Source of the DNA: an uncultured Spiribacter sp.
Lineage (GTDB): Bacteria > Pseudomonadota > Gammaproteobacteria > Nitrococcales > Nitrococcaceae
NCBI GenBank assembly: GCA_937884605.1
Contig: CALGDM010000006.1
Location: forward strand, 62,001 to 126,000
Length of the DNA stretch: 64,000 nucleotides
Direction: 5' to 3'
Shown here: piece by piece, positions 33,172 to 43,416 of the stretch
How positions within the stretch are numbered: the first letter of the stretch is position 1
How the letters are laid out: every line of letters begins with the position of its first letter
Made by a program: the position numbers and the translations under genes
Notes under the pieces: model-generated
What the model was told of the DNA's origin: nothing
The model's input: the letters and a program-made list of their open reading frames with translations, nothing else
Database searches by the model: none

Positions 33172-35778
33172 CTACGCGCGCCGGGGTTTGTCGGGCGCAG
33201 GCTCGCTCGCCTCGATCTGCTCGCGCAGGCTGTAGAGCAGATCATGGGCCTGTCGCGGTGTCAGATCATCCGGGTTGAGTGCCTCGAGCCGCGCTCGCAC
33301 GGCGCTCGCCGACGGGTCGGGGTCCGGCGCCGGGGCTGATGAGTCAGGCGCCGCGGCGAACAGCGAGAGCTGCGGCACCGCCGGTTCACTGGCTTCAAGC
33401 CGCGTCAGTTTTTCCCGCGCGGTCTGCAGAACCGTGTCGGGTACGCCGGCCAGTGCCGCCACCTGCAGGCCATAGCTCTGATTGGCCGGTCCTTCCCGCA
33501 CGCTATGCAGAAACACGATCCGCTCACCATGCTCGACCGCCTCGAGGTGCACATTCGTCGCGCCCGGCGAGTGCTCGGGCAGGGTGGTCATCTCGAAATA
33601 ATGGGTGGCGAACAGGCTGAAGGCCCGGATGCGCTCGCAGAGGGCCTCGGCGGTGGCCCACGCCAGAGCCAGTCCATCGAAGGTGCTGGTGCCGCGGCCG
33701 ATCTCGTCGAGCAGGACCAGGCTCTGACGGGTGGCATTGCGCAGAATATTGGCGGTTTCGGTCATCTCAACCATGAACGTTGAGCGGCCGCCGGCGAGAT
33801 CGTCCGAGGCGCCGATTCGGGTAAAGATCCGATCGATGGGCCCGAACGTGGCTTCGGCCGCCGGCACAAAGCTGCCGATATGCGCCATGAGGGTGATCAG
33901 CGCGACCTGGCGCATGTAGGTGGATTTGCCACCCATGTTGGGGCCGGTGATCACCAGCATCCGCCGCTGGTCATCGAGATCGATGTCGTTGGGGACGAAG
34001 GGTTGCTCGGCGCTGCGCTCGACAACCGGATGGCGGCTGGCACGCAGTCTGATGCCCGGCGTCTGGCCAAGACGGGGCTGGACATAGCCGAGGCTGTCGG
34101 CGCGTTCCGCAAGCGCAGCCAGGGTGTCGAGCTCGGCCAGCGCCGCGGCCAGATCCAGCAGTGCCGGCAGATGCGTACCCAGCCACTCGACCAGCGATTC
34201 ATAGAGGGCCTTTTCCCGCGCCAGCGCGCGCTCGCGCGCGGAGAGCACCTTGTCCTCGAAGCCCTTGAGCTCGGCAGTGATGTAGCGCTCGGTGCTTTTG
34301 AGCGTCTGCCGGCGGGTATAACGGCTGGGCGCCTGATCGCTCTGGCTGCGGCTGATCTCGATGTAGTAGCCATGCACCCGGTTGAAGCTGACCTTCAGTG
34401 AGCTCAGGCCGGTGGCGTCGCGTTCGCGCGCCTCGAGATCGGCGAGGTAGTCATCGGCATTGCGCGACAGGTCGCGCAGTTCATCGAGCGTTGCATCATA
34501 CCCATCGGCGATGACGCCGCCATCGCGGATCACCACCGGTGGCTGGGCGACGAGGGCGCGATCCAGGGCGTCAGCAAGGTCCGGTTGCGGAGCGGCGTTA
34601 CGGGCCAGCTCCGTCAGGCGTGGCTCGTCATGGCAATCGAGTACCGCCGCCAGCTCGGGCAGTTCGGCCAGCGTATCGCGCAGACCGGTCAGATCCCGGG
34701 GCCGGGCGGAGCCCATGCCGATTCGGGCACTGATCCGCTCGACATCGGTGCAGCGCCGCAGCGTCTCGCGCAGGTTGGTCGGGTCATGGTGGATGAGCGC
34801 CGCGATCGCCGATTGGCGAGCCCGCAGGGCCGCCTGATCGCGCAGCGGACGATTGATCCAGCGCCGCAGGGTGCGGCTGCCCATGGCGGTGACGGTGGTA
34901 TCGAGCACAGCGGCCAGGGTGTGATCGCTGCCCCCGCCCAGGTTGGTCTCTAGCTCGAGGTTGCGGCGGCTGGCCGCATCAATGGTGATGGCCGCGTCGG
35001 TGGGCTCCACGCGCAGTTCCCGGATATGCGGCAATGCCGAGCGCTGGGTGTCGGCGACATACTGGAGGATCGCCCCGGCGGCGGCGATCGCCAGCGGCAG
35101 CGAAGCCACGCCGAAGCCGGACAGGTCACGGGTTTCAAAGTGGCGGGTCAGTGCGCGTTCGCTGGCCTCGCGCTCGAAATGCCAGGGCGGGCGTCGGGTG
35201 ACGCCGGCGGGCGCGCCGGCAATCACCGGCGGTTCGCCGGACTCGGCAATCAGGACCTCACGGGGCGCCAGACGCTCGAGCTCGGCGCTCAGCTCGGCCT
35301 CACCACGGCCCTGGCTGACCGTGTACCGTCCCGCCGCCAATTCCAGGCTTGCCAGACCCCAATCCTCGCCATCGCGGGCGATGGCGCTGAGCAGGTTGCT
35401 GCGACGGTCCTCGAGCAACGCCTCGTCGGTGACCGTGCCCGGGGTCACCACGCGCACGACCTGGCGCTCCACCGGCCCCTTGGCGAGCGCCGGATCACCG
35501 ATCTGCTCGCAGATGGCCACGGATTCGCCACGGGCGAGCAGCCGGGCGAGGTAACCCTCGTAGCTATGGACCGGCACGCCCGCCATGGGAATCGGCTCCC
35601 CGGCCGACTCACCGCGCTGGGTCAGGGTGATATCGAGCAGTGCCGAGGCGCGCCGGGCGTCCTCGTAGAAGAGCTCGTAGAAGTCCCCCATGCGATAGAA
35701 CAGCAGGATATCCGGGTGTTCCGCCTTGATTCGGAGGAACTGTTGCATCATCGGGGTATGGCGAGGTGCTTGATTCAT
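33172..35778 (-). CDS. mutS: DNA mismatch repair protein MutS
   Basis: Recognises mismatches and, with MutL, triggers strand-specific repair. The 868 residues have the mismatch-binding motif [16 protein letters not shown] (the Phe-x-Glu wedge) near residue 34. The connector, lever and clamp domains follow. The ATPase has Walker [15 protein letters not shown], then [16 protein letters not shown], Walker [21 protein letters not shown] and the ATHYFEMT motif. The tail ends with the MutS tetramerisation-like [15 protein letters not shown]. It starts 7 bases after the stop of the SMC-like ATPase gene, so it is probably cotranscribed with that nuclease pair. Confidence 0.97.
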   Translation of the reverse strand: MNQAPRHTPMMQQFLRIKAEHPDILLFYRMGDFYELFYEDARRASALLDITLTQRGESAGEPIPMAGVPVHSYEGYLARLLARGESVAICEQIGDPALAKGPVERQVVRVVTPGTVTDEALLEDRRSNLLSAIARDGEDWGLASLELAAGRYTVSQGRGEAELSAELERLAPREVLIAESGEPPVIAGAPAGVTRRPPWHFEREASERALTRHFETRDLSGFGVASLPLAIAAAGAILQYVADTQRSALPHIRELRVEPTDAAITIDAASRRNLELETNLGGGSDHTLAAVLDTTVTAMGSRTLRRWINRPLRDQAALRARQSAIAALIHHDPTNLRETLRRCTDVERISARIGMGSARPRDLTGLRDTLAELPELAAVLDCHDEPRLTELARNAAPQPDLADALDRALVAQPPVVIRDGGVIADGYDATLDELRDLSRNADDYLADLEARERDATGLSSLKVSFNRVHGYYIEISRSQSDQAPSRYTRRQTLKSTERYITAELKGFEDKVLSARERALAREKALYESLVEWLGTHLPALLDLAAALAELDTLAALAERADSLGYVQPRLGQTPGIRLRASRHPVVERSAEQPFVPNDIDLDDQRRMLVITGPNMGGKSTYMRQVALITLMAHIGSFVPAAEATFGPIDRIFTRIGASDDLAGGRSTFMVEMTETANILRNATRQSLVLLDEIGRGTSTFDGLALAWATAEALCERIRAFSLFATHYFEMTTLPEHSPGATNVHLEAVEHGERIVFLHSVREGPANQSYGLQVAALAGVPDTVLQTAREKLTRLEASEPAVPQLSLFAAAPDSSAPAPDPDPSASAVRARLEALNPDDLTPRQAHDLLYSLREQIEASEPAPDKPRRA

Positions 35779-35785
35779 CCCCGTA

Positions 35786-38700
35786 TCATACGAGCCCGTC
35801 CGTACCGGCAGCCAGCCATTCGCTGATCGTCTGAATGCGGCGGGGGTCAGCCTGATGGCCTAGCTGATCGAGCAATCGTCGCGTCAGCGTGGCCCGATCC
35901 AGCGACGGGCGCGGATCGAGATAGCCATTCGCTTGCAGCCATTCCTTAAAGTCATCGATCAGCGACGGTTGCAGCCGCCTGACCGCCTTGCCGCGAAGCG
36001 CCTCGAGCAGGGCGACGGGGTCGCCGTTGTGGGTGCTCGCCTGATCGGCGACCCGCTGCGTCATGGTGCTGCTGAAAACCGCTGACGCCTCGATCACCGC
36101 TGCATCCACGGGAAATGACCGACCTTCTCGAGCCAGTGAATGCCAGGCCCGAGCAATGCTGACCCGCTCACTCAGGCTGGGCCCCGCCGCCATTGATTGG
36201 CTGCCCTGCTCGCCGGCGGGTGATGCAAGCCAGGTGGCGAGCGGCCCCAGCGTGGCGAGCTGCCAGCGATCCATCAGCGTGTGCAGCCCATCGAGGTCGT
36301 CGCGTAGCAGATGAAAGATATGAATCGCGCCGGCATCGGCAAGTGGGTCCACCGCCGGGACCTCGATCAGCGTGCCATATGCCTCGGGGCTGCGACCTTC
36401 GGGGGACGGTACGCGGGGTACTGCGGCTGCCGGCAGCACCGCCGGGGCCCGGTCGGTCGCCTGGCGCAGCGCCCCCAGATCGATGCAATACGGCGCCTTG
36501 TCAACGCTCGCCTCCCACAGGGCCAGGTCATCGGCGCGCGCCGTCAGATAGAGGATCTGCCGCTCTTCCTGTCGGGCCATGAACTCGAGGTTGCTTGCGA
36601 CGGCCGCGAAGCGCCGGGCGTCAGTGTTGGTCAGCGCCTCGTCAAGCACCAGTGGCAGGGTGGGGCCATTGCCCTCCTGGTCGCGGGCCCACGCCACCCG
36701 CGCCGCCAGCAGTAGCTGCATGCGAGTCCCCGAGGACAATGCGGTCAGCGGTTGACGGCGATCGCGCCGTAGATCCCGAGCCATCGCCTGATAGTGACTG
36801 TCGACCTCGAAGGACCACTGCTGATGGGTGAAGGCCTCGAATCGCTCGCGGGCATCGCGCAGCAGTCCCGGCTCGTGGCGCTTGCGGTACTCGGCTTCGA
36901 TGTCGCGCAGCAGCCAGTCCCCGAGCTGAGTCTGCAGGTAATGGTTGCGGTGATGCTCCAGGGAGTCTGCCAGCGCCTGTTCATCGGCCAGAGCGCGGGT
37001 AAGAGCCTTATCACCGCCGGCCTGCTCCAGGGTGGCGTCCAGATCGGCGATTTCGCGCGATAGCGGCTCGAGTTGAGCCGCTGTCGTGCGGCGCTGTTCA
37101 ATGGCGCTGGCGATGGTTTGTGCCTCGGCATTGAGGGTCCACTCGACTAGCTCGGGCCAGGGCTCGAGCGGCGTGCGCAACTGTTGCTCAAGCAGCCGCG
37201 CCTGATCCAGTTCCCGCGTGGTCTGCACATAGCGCTCATGGGTCTCGAGCCGCGCCGCCAGTCCGGCGCGATCACCCTCTTCGAGGTTCGCGCGCTGATA
37301 GATCTCGGCCCGGGCGGCCAGGCGGTCATCCAGCTCGCTCTGCAACCGCTCGCGTTCGCGCTCCGACTCATCGAGACGGCGTTGGCATTCGCGTGCCTGA
37401 TCGAGACGCGCGTCGAGGTTATCCAGCGCGCTGTGCAACCCTTCGGTGTCATCGCCAACCACCGCGACCCACGGTGCCAGAAGGCGCTCGAGCGAGGCGC
37501 GTTGGGTGTCGATCGTCTCTTCCCGCTCGGCCACGCGGGCCGATTCGCGCTCATGCTCAACCCGGGCGCGATGGCAGTCGCGGACCAGGTCAAGAAACCG
37601 GGCAAGGCCCAGATCGGTATATTCGAGGTGCTCAAGCCCTGCTTCGGCGAGGGCGGTTTCCAGCGCCTCGCGGGCCTGCGCCGTTGCCGCCGCACGGGCG
37701 TTGTTGCGCGAGGCCGAGTCAGGGCGTAACTGCCACCCGGCCGCTGTCGCTGTCAGCGCTGCGAGAAACCCGCCGATCAGCGGAATCGGTGCCGCGGCCA
37801 TTGCCCCGGTGATGCTGACCACCAGACCGCTAAAGATGGCCACCGCAAGCAACCCCGATGTCCATCGCCGGGCGGTGTGGCCCAGGGCTTCGTCATGGCT
37901 CTCGCGGTTGCGGGCGTCATGATAGCCGCGCAATGCCTCGCCAATGGCATCGATCTGCGCGGGTTTGAGGGGAGGAGGCGGATTGATTGGTGCATCGAGC
38001 GCCTCGTTGGCATGCGCCAGTGTGGCGGCCGCTACCGCCTGGCTTTCCGCCGCATGGCGGCGATCCTGTTCGGCCGTTCGCAGTGCCTCGAGCCGGTGGC
38101 GCGCATCACTGATGAGCCCTCGCTCGGGACGCGACTCGGCGAGCCCCGTCGCCGCCAGGTCGGCTTTCTGGTCGCGACGCCGACGCTCGACATCCCGCAG
38201 CTGCTCGCGCCCGGTGGCGATGGCCTGCTCCTGACCATCGACCGCTTCCCCCTCGTCGCCGGTCAGTGCCTGTAGGACTGTCGGGAATCCCGCCTGATGG
38301 CTTTCCAATGCCCGGCGCTGATCCACCGCCTCCTTGAGCTGCTGGCACTGGCCGAAGCGCTCGAGACTTGCCTGCGCTTCGCGGGCGGCGGCGAGGCGCT
38401 CGGCCCGCTCGGCCCGGCCGTGGCGCTGCTGCTCGAGGTGTCGGTAGTGATTTTCCGTGGCTTCGCGGTTTTTCGTGGCCGCCTGCCAGTCGCGACGTTG
38501 ATTCTGAGGAAAGCCCGGGATTTGCAGATTGGCTTCGCGCCGCACCTGTGCCAGGTCAATGCCGCCGGCGAGGGCGGCCCGGAAGCGCCGCTCGAGGGCC
38601 AGATCGTCGTCCTCATCCGGCGCAATGAGGGTTTCGGCGCGCAACCAGTAGCAGTTCAGCGCGTCGGCGGTGGGCAGCGCTGGCGGGGCGCTGGTCTCGC

Positions 38701-38959
38701 CGTCGCATAACCAGCGCTGGTTGGGGCCGTCGCGCTCGACCTCCCAGCGTTGCGTGCCGTCGACAAACGCGGCGCGCAATCTCAGCGCAAGCGGATCGCT
38801 TTTGCGCGAATCGGCCAGCAGGTAATGCAAGGCACGGATCAGGCTGCTTTTGCCGATGGCGTTGGGGCCAAGGACAAAGTTGGTGCCAGGGGCCAGGTCG
38901 GCAACCCGGATTGGGTCGACGCCCGGAAGCTGTTCGATATCAAGCGTTACCAGCCGCAT
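35786..38959 (-). CDS. Membrane-anchored SMC/Rad50-like AAA ATPase (YhaN-like) with novel C-terminal extension
   Basis: A 1057-residue ATPase coupled to the nuclease gene upstream. N-terminal Walker [18 protein letters not shown] is at residues 28-44. A long coiled-coil-rich region follows, interrupted by two predicted membrane helices at about 367-387 and 390-410, as in Bacillus YhaN. A second coiled coil covers about 420-690. The ABC-type signature [17 protein letters not shown] is at 739-755 and Walker [17 protein letters not shown] at 768-783. No CxxC zinc hook is present, so it is not plain SbcC. After about residue 835, where Rad50/YhaN proteins normally end, roughly 220 further residues follow. 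They are mostly helical with a Pro/Ala linker, and I recognise no domain in them. Likely role: ATP-gated DNA end processing near the membrane. Confidence 0.75.
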   Translation of the reverse strand: MRLVTLDIEQLPGVDPIRVADLAPGTNFVLGPNAIGKSSLIRALHYLLADSRKSDPLALRLRAAFVDGTQRWEVERDGPNQRWLCDGETSAPPALPTADALNCYWLRAETLIAPDEDDDLALERRFRAALAGGIDLAQVRREANLQIPGFPQNQRRDWQAATKNREATENHYRHLEQQRHGRAERAERLAAAREAQASLERFGQCQQLKEAVDQRRALESHQAGFPTVLQALTGDEGEAVDGQEQAIATGREQLRDVERRRRDQKADLAATGLAESRPERGLISDARHRLEALRTAEQDRRHAAESQAVAAATLAHANEALDAPINPPPPLKPAQIDAIGEALRGYHDARNRESHDEALGHTARRWTSGLLAVAIFSGLVVSITGAMAAAPIPLIGGFLAALTATAAGWQLRPDSASRNNARAAATAQAREALETALAEAGLEHLEYTDLGLARFLDLVRDCHRARVEHERESARVAEREETIDTQRASLERLLAPWVAVVGDDTEGLHSALDNLDARLDQARECQRRLDESERERERLQSELDDRLAARAEIYQRANLEEGDRAGLAARLETHERYVQTTRELDQARLLEQQLRTPLEPWPELVEWTLNAEAQTIASAIEQRRTTAAQLEPLSREIADLDATLEQAGGDKALTRALADEQALADSLEHHRNHYLQTQLGDWLLRDIEAEYRKRHEPGLLRDARERFEAFTHQQWSFEVDSHYQAMARDLRRDRRQPLTALSSGTRMQLLLAARVAWARDQEGNGPTLPLVLDEALTNTDARRFAAVASNLEFMARQEERQILYLTARADDLALWEASVDKAPYCIDLGALRQATDRAPAVLPAAAVPRVPSPEGRSPEAYGTLIEVPAVDPLADAGAIHIFHLLRDDLDGLHTLMDRWQLATLGPLATWLASPAGEQGSQSMAAGPSLSERVSIARAWHSLAREGRSFPVDAAVIEASAVFSSTMTQRVADQASTHNGDPVALLEALRGKAVRRLQPSLIDDFKEWLQANGYLDPRPSLDRATLTRRLLDQLGHQADPRRIQTISEWLAAGTDGLV

Positions 38960-40251
38960 CAGTTGCGTTCCTGAGCCAGCATGGCGCGCAGCGCGTTCTG
39001 GCCGCTTTCACGCAGCCAGTCGGCGAGCGTCTGGCGGTCGGGCCATGGACCGGGCAGCTGACTCCAGCCGGCATGCCCCGGCATGCCCTGCAGGTGCCGG
39101 TCGGCTGCCTCGAGCAGGGCGAGCCGTTCGGCGTCAGCGGCATCGCGTTCGAGTACCAGCAGCCGTCTTGCCAGCAGGCCGGGCTGGTCGTCGCGTTCGG
39201 CGAGGCGGCTGAGGGGAGTAACCGGACGGGTGTCGATCCGCCAGGATTCGACAAACCACTGAATGCTCCCGTCCACGCCCGGCAGCCCCATGCTGTGGTT
39301 CGGTTTTGGGACCGCGGGCTCGATATCGGTCTCGGTGAGGTCGCAGTCACCAACGAAGCGCAGTCGCAGCCCCATCAGGTCGGGGCGGTCGTCGGTCGTG
39401 TCGACGACGCGGGCGAGCGCCTCGAGCCGCGTATTCAGTCTTTGCACGACTTCGCCCTCGCTGGTCGTCCCGCCGATGTCGACATCGATGCGATCCCAGC
39501 GCAGCGGGGCCAGTGGGCGGTGCTCGAAGCGCTGGATCTGCCCGTCGGCAATGTCGATGAGCCATGGGCCACGGGCACCGGGCTCGCCGGCATCCAGGCC
39601 CACCACGCTGCCGAGATAGCCGCTGGGGTTATGGCCGTCGAGGCGGTCGGGCTGGTGTATATGACCGAGCAGCCAGGCATCGAAGCGGGTATCGCGGAGG
39701 GCCTCACTGGTGACCGGCGCGTAAGGACTATCTGCCTGGTCGCGATCGCAATGCAGCAGGCCCAGTCGCGGGCCGCTGCCCCGATCCGCCGGCAGCTGCG
39801 CGAGGGGACTGTGGCGGACGCGTTCGGCGGGGAAAGACCAGCCCCAAAGGGTTGCCTGCTGGCCGCCAGAACGCTCGTTACCGCCCAGCTGCACCGCCTC
39901 CCACTGACCGTCGCGGCCCAACAGGTGGGCATTGGGAACGCGGTCGATCAGCGGCGGCAGAACGTTGACGTCGTGGTTGCCGCTGACCACGAATGTCTGA
40001 ATACCCGCTCGGGCAAGCGCCGCCACACCGGTCTGCAGACGCGGCAGTGCCTCAAAATAATCATAACGCGACTCGACCACATCGCCGGCGAGCAGAACGG
40101 CCTCAACGCCTTCGCGAATCGCCAGGTCCACGCTGCGGCGCCAGGCCTCCGCCGGGGAATAGTCATCGGCCCGAGCGACCCGATCGGCGGGCAGGCGAGT
40201 GGGGCGGCGGCCGAGATGCAGGTCGCCCACGGCGAGAAGCTTCAGTGTCAT
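38959..40251 (-). CDS. Mre11/SbcD/YhaO-like DNA repair metallophosphoesterase
   Basis: The 430-residue protein is the nuclease half of an SbcCD or YhaON type complex. Its two-metal motifs are complete: D10 and H12 in VGDLHLGRRP, D57 in LLAGDVVES, N92 and H93 in SGNHDVN, H167 in LLHCDRD, and H197/H199 in LLGHIHQPD. The C-terminal 200 residues form the expected capping and ATPase-docking region. I chose the ATG at 40251 (MTLKLLAVGDLHLG); the frame opens upstream at 40287. The stop shares one base with the ATPase start (TGATG), so the subunits are translationally coupled. Confidence 0.85.
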   Translation of the reverse strand: MTLKLLAVGDLHLGRRPTRLPADRVARADDYSPAEAWRRSVDLAIREGVEAVLLAGDVVESRYDYFEALPRLQTGVAALARAGIQTFVVSGNHDVNVLPPLIDRVPNAHLLGRDGQWEAVQLGGNERSGGQQATLWGWSFPAERVRHSPLAQLPADRGSGPRLGLLHCDRDQADSPYAPVTSEALRDTRFDAWLLGHIHQPDRLDGHNPSGYLGSVVGLDAGEPGARGPWLIDIADGQIQRFEHRPLAPLRWDRIDVDIGGTTSEGEVVQRLNTRLEALARVVDTTDDRPDLMGLRLRFVGDCDLTETDIEPAVPKPNHSMGLPGVDGSIQWFVESWRIDTRPVTPLSRLAERDDQPGLLARRLLVLERDAADAERLALLEAADRHLQGMPGHAGWSQLPGPWPDRQTLADWLRESGQNALRAMLAQERN

Positions 40252-40344
40252 GCCACCAATGCTCAAAGATCCGGGCGCCGGACACAAGTCGACCGCCGAT
40301 GCCTTGCGACACCGACGGTCGTTATGCCGACGATAGCGGCGTTT

Positions 40345-40698
40345 CTAGTGGCGCGTTTCCTGCGCCCGTCGACGGGCGGTATGCGCCTCGGCCGGCGCAC
40401 CGCCCTGCCGACTCAGCCGGATCTGGCCCAGCGGCTGGGAGTAGATCCGAGTGAGCTCGACATCGCCGAGCGAGCGCTTGCGGGTGGCGCTGATGCCGAT
40501 GTCGGCCTTGAGATGGTTGTCCAGCCGGGCGGGGTCGGCGGCACCGGCGTGGCGCCGACGGCCCCGCAGCCACTGACTGATCGCCCGGGACAGGCGCATC
40601 GGCGGCATGGCCGGCATGACAATCCCCGTGTTGGAACCCTCAACCTGTTCACGGAGGTTGATGGAATGGTCGTGTCGATTGTTGCTGTTGAACATCAT
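40345..40698 (-). CDS. DUF1127 domain protein
   Basis: A 117-residue basic protein. LDNHLKADIGISATRKRSLG matches the DUF1127 (YjiS-like) core, a short Arg-rich motif that in other bacteria is linked to RNA turnover and phosphate or carbon metabolism. Upstream of it lies an Arg-rich stretch SQWLRGRRRHAG. It is longer than typical 45-70 residue family members, with an extra Arg/Gln-rich tail. GGAGG precedes the tandem ATG-ATG start. It is divergent from a LysR regulator, with two palindromes between them. Confidence 0.7.
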   Translation of the reverse strand: MMFNSNNRHDHSINLREQVEGSNTGIVMPAMPPMRLSRAISQWLRGRRRHAGAADPARLDNHLKADIGISATRKRSLGDVELTRIYSQPLGQIRLSRQGGAPAEAHTARRRAQETRH

Positions 40699-40755
40699 CG
40701 GTGTCCTCCGTTGGGTTGGCTGACCGCCGGAGCGGTCAAGGATGTCGCCTCAGTG

Positions 40756-40766
40756 GACACAGTGTC
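40756..40766. promoter_or_regulatory. Inverted repeat GACAC-A-GTGTC in the DUF1127/LysR gap
   Basis: A perfect 5-bp palindrome with a single central base, 58 bases upstream of the DUF1127 start. It may be a second LysR contact site. Short enough to occur by chance. Confidence 0.35.
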
Positions 40767-40775
40767 TCGCGTGAT

Positions 40776-40791
40776 GTTTGTTCAGACAAAC
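40776..40791. promoter_or_regulatory. LysR-type operator candidate GTTTGT-TCAG-ACAAAC
   Basis: A perfect 6-bp inverted repeat with a 4-base spacer containing a T-N11-A core, the usual LysR recognition-site form. It lies 61 bases before the LysR gene and 78 bases before the DUF1127 gene, which suits autoregulation and control of the divergent gene. Confidence 0.55.
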
Positions 40792-40851
40792 GAATAAGAA
40801 TAAACTCTGGGTTCAAATAAACTGATGTGCAACAGCGGATGGGAGACCAGG

Positions 40852-41775
40852 ATGTCGACACCGACGTCACCCAATTCACCCCAGGGCTTGCCGCTTCTGG
40901 ATATGGAAATCCTTCGGACCTTTCTGGCCATCTCGGAGACCGGGAGCTTCTCCCGGGCCGCCCAGCAGATCCACCGTACGCCGTCGGCGGTGAGCATGCA
41001 GATCAAGCGCCTCGAGGAGATGCTGGGGCGGGCGTTGTTCGTGCGCGAACCCCGGCAGGTCCATTTGACGCCGGAGGGCGAGACGATGCTTGGCTATGCC
41101 CGCCAGCTGCTGGAGATTAATGATGAGGCAGTGGGGCAGTTCCTGTCGCCGCAGGTGGGCGGCACCGTTCGATTGGGAGCGCCGGATGATCTGGGGACGC
41201 GGGTGCTGCCGGGCATCCTGTCACTGTTCAGCCGCAGTTATCCGGCGGTGCAGGTCAATGTGCGCGTCGGCCGCAGCCCGGATCTGATGCGGCGGCTGGA
41301 TATCGGCGAGCTCGATATTGCTCTGCTGGTGGCCGAGGCGGGCAACCGCCCGCACCGGCTGGCAGAACCCATCTATCGCGAGCCGCTGGTCTGGGCCGGG
41401 CGCGAGGGGGGCGTTGCCCTGCAGCGCACACCCTTGCCCATTGCGGTGGCGGACCGTGGCTGTCCCTGGCGCCGCATGGCACTGGAGTCACTCACCCGCA
41501 GCGGGCATCGGTATCGCATTGCCTATACCTGCGAGCATACCGCGGCCCAGGAGGCGGCGACGGGTCAGGACATCGCGATCACCCCGCTGCCGCGAGGGCT
41601 GGTGCATGCCCCGCTGCGTGTCATCGAGGAAGACGAAGCCGGCCTCTCGCCACTGGGCGACTACGAAGTGCTGATGCTGCGCATGCCCGCTCGCGGGGCC
41701 GCCGTGGAAGCGCTGGCACAGCACATCATGGATCACTTTGCGAGTATGCCCAACGCCGCCGCACCGGCGGTCTAA
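40852..41775 (+). CDS. LysR-family transcriptional regulator, LrhA/PecT-like
   Basis: A 307-residue regulator. The N-terminal winged helix is LLDMEILRTFLAISETGSFS, then AAQQIHRTPSAVSMQIKRLE and the wing VHLTPEGETMLGYARQLLEI; it is closest to the LrhA/HexA/PecT group. The effector domain starts VRLGAPDDLGTRVLPGILSL and contains the LysR_substrate fold. I chose ATG 40852 with GGGAG upstream; the in-frame ATG at 40825 lacks one. LrhA-type regulators often sit next to DUF1127 genes, as here. Effector unknown. Confidence 0.85.
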   Translation: MSTPTSPNSPQGLPLLDMEILRTFLAISETGSFSRAAQQIHRTPSAVSMQIKRLEEMLGRALFVREPRQVHLTPEGETMLGYARQLLEINDEAVGQFLSPQVGGTVRLGAPDDLGTRVLPGILSLFSRSYPAVQVNVRVGRSPDLMRRLDIGELDIALLVAEAGNRPHRLAEPIYREPLVWAGREGGVALQRTPLPIAVADRGCPWRRMALESLTRSGHRYRIAYTCEHTAAQEAATGQDIAITPLPRGLVHAPLRVIEEDEAGLSPLGDYEVLMLRMPARGAAVEALAQHIMDHFASMPNAAAPAV

Positions 41776-41846
41776 CTGAGAGATCCTTGCTGATTCTGAC
41801 CGTTCCTGTCATTGATAAAGGGGTGACGGGAACGGGAAGGTCAGCG

Positions 41847-42815
41847 GTGGTAGGCAACACTCGGGGGATTACCGGGCGGTGGCGCACCTGGGTGATCGGT
41901 GTGGCATTCGTCGTCCTTGTGGGTTTTTACGCGGACCGGGTTTCGGCCCTGGATCTGGGGCCGCTGAGCGGCATCGCACCGCCGGAGGGCGTCACCGGCC
42001 TCAGTCTGGAGGGCTCGGAGCGGTCCCTGTCCGGGCGTCTGGATGTCGGCGCAGGCATGAATGTCGACGCCACGATCGAGCGACGCAGTGCCAATCTCCG
42101 CCTGGGGCGAGGCTTTTCGCTGGCGGGGCAGCCGGCCTATGTGTATGGCGAAATCCCTTTTATCGACTATGACCTGAGTGGACAGGCCGCCTCGCAGTTC
42201 GATCTTGACGGCGGGCGCGGTGTCGGCGACGCCGCACTGGCCCTGGCGGTCTGGCCGCTGGCGGATCGGGTGCGCGGGCGCTTTGTGGGCGTTGCCGGTT
42301 ACCTGATCGCTCCCACCGGCGAATACGATGCCGGTCGCACCCTGGGTGCCAACCTCAATCCCGGCAGCAATCGCTACGCGGGTATCTTTCAGATGGGTTT
42401 GCATCAGCGTCTGCCGGCCGGTTTTGAGTGGAGCCTGGCGGCGGATGTGATGGTGTTTGGTGACAATGATGACTACATCGGCGATCGCGTCACGGTGGGG
42501 CCCGGGGGTCTGACGCCGGCGCGCCCGGCGACCCTCGAGGTCAAGCCATACAGCAGCTACCAGACAGCGCTTGCCTGGCGTGCGCACCCGGCGGTCACGC
42601 TGGCGGCCAGCTATTACCTTGATCGCGGCGGCGCGGCCCGTATCAACGGCGGCGATTGGAGTGCGTCGGTCAATCGCGACCGCTACGGGTTCTGGGGGCT
42701 TGTTGCGCTGAATCGACGGACTCAGCTCAATATCAGCGTCAAGCGCGTCGCCAGCGATCGGAGTGCCCTGTCGCTGGACTCTGCGGTGCAGATCCGGCTG
42801 GTGCGGTTCTTCTAG
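41847..42815 (+). CDS. Outer-membrane beta-barrel protein, phenol MetA-pathway transporter family
   Basis: A 322-residue protein with an N-terminal signal (WVIGVAFVVLVGFYADRVSA) followed by alternating beta strands rich in Gly and aromatic residues, ending in VRFF with the C-terminal Phe used for outer-membrane assembly. Blocks such as GVGDAALALAVWPLA, GYLIAPTGEYDAGRTL and LNPGSNRYAGIFQMGLHQRL match the Phenol_MetA_deg (PF13557) family of hydrophobic-compound porins. The GTG at 41847 is chosen because GGGAAGG lies 6 bases upstream; a TTG at 41787 opens the frame. Substrate unknown. It converges on ttrR with a 4-base gap. Confidence 0.75.
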   Translation: MVGNTRGITGRWRTWVIGVAFVVLVGFYADRVSALDLGPLSGIAPPEGVTGLSLEGSERSLSGRLDVGAGMNVDATIERRSANLRLGRGFSLAGQPAYVYGEIPFIDYDLSGQAASQFDLDGGRGVGDAALALAVWPLADRVRGRFVGVAGYLIAPTGEYDAGRTLGANLNPGSNRYAGIFQMGLHQRLPAGFEWSLAADVMVFGDNDDYIGDRVTVGPGGLTPARPATLEVKPYSSYQTALAWRAHPAVTLAASYYLDRGGAARINGGDWSASVNRDRYGFWGLVALNRRTQLNISVKRVASDRSALSLDSAVQIRLVRFF

Positions 42816-42819
42816 CCTG

Positions 42820-43416
42820 TCAGGTCTCGATGCGCTGCCACAGCGCCGCCAGTTCGGCGCTGTTTGCCGCGCCCATTTTCTCGACCACCCGCGAGCGATG
42901 GACCTCGACGGTGCGCACCGCAATATGCAGTGCTTCGGCAATCTCCCGATTGGTCAGGCCCTGGCTGACCCGACGGGCAATCTCGCGCTCGCGCTCACTG
43001 AGGGCGGCGGCATAGTCCCGGATCCGCCGATCGCCGGCGCACTGGCGGGCGCGGGCAAACGCCGAGGCAAGGGCGCGATCCAGGGCCTCGGCACCGACGG
43101 GCTTTTGCAGAAAGTCCACGGCGCCGCGTTTCATGGACTCGACCGCCATATCGACATCGCCATGGCCGGTGAGGATGATCACGCCAAGGCAGGCGTCGGC
43201 GGCCTGCAGACGCTCGTGGACGGCCTTTCCATCGATGCCCGGCAATCGCATGTCGAGCAGTACCGCGGCAGGCTCTTCGAGGTTGACGCCAGCCAGAAAG
43301 TCCTCGCCGCTACGCCAGTCAATGACCGCCAGGCCCAGGCCCTCCAGCAGGTAACGGCAGGCCTCGGCCACGCCGGCGTCGTCATCGACCAGATGCACGG
43401 CCAGGGTCTCGCTCAT
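42820..43416 (-). CDS. ttrR: FixJ-family response regulator, TtrR-like
   Basis: A 198-residue regulator. The receiver domain has the acidic pocket HLVDDD, phosphoacceptor D55 in VLLDMRLPGIDG, T83 and K105 in DFLQKPV. The LuxR-type helix-turn-helix LTNREIAEALHIAVRTVEVH lies near residues 154-173. It overlaps the sensor gene as ATGA. The sensor's architecture and the ttrBCA operon 9.5 kb downstream argue that it controls tetrathionate reductase. Other FixJ roles cannot be excluded. Confidence 0.8.
   Translation of the reverse strand: MSETLAVHLVDDDAGVAEACRYLLEGLGLAVIDWRSGEDFLAGVNLEEPAAVLLDMRLPGIDGKAVHERLQAADACLGVIILTGHGDVDMAVESMKRGAVDFLQKPVGAEALDRALASAFARARQCAGDRRIRDYAAALSEREREIARRVSQGLTNREIAEALHIAVRTVEVHRSRVVEKMGAANSAELAALWQRIET

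Noticed and set aside
35786-38959. Calling the large ATPase SbcC
   Set aside because: There is no CxxC zinc hook, and two membrane helices lie in the middle, so a YhaN-like assignment fits better.
38911-40797. 628-residue plus-strand open frame
   Set aside because: Antisense of the SbcD-like nuclease and DUF1127 genes.
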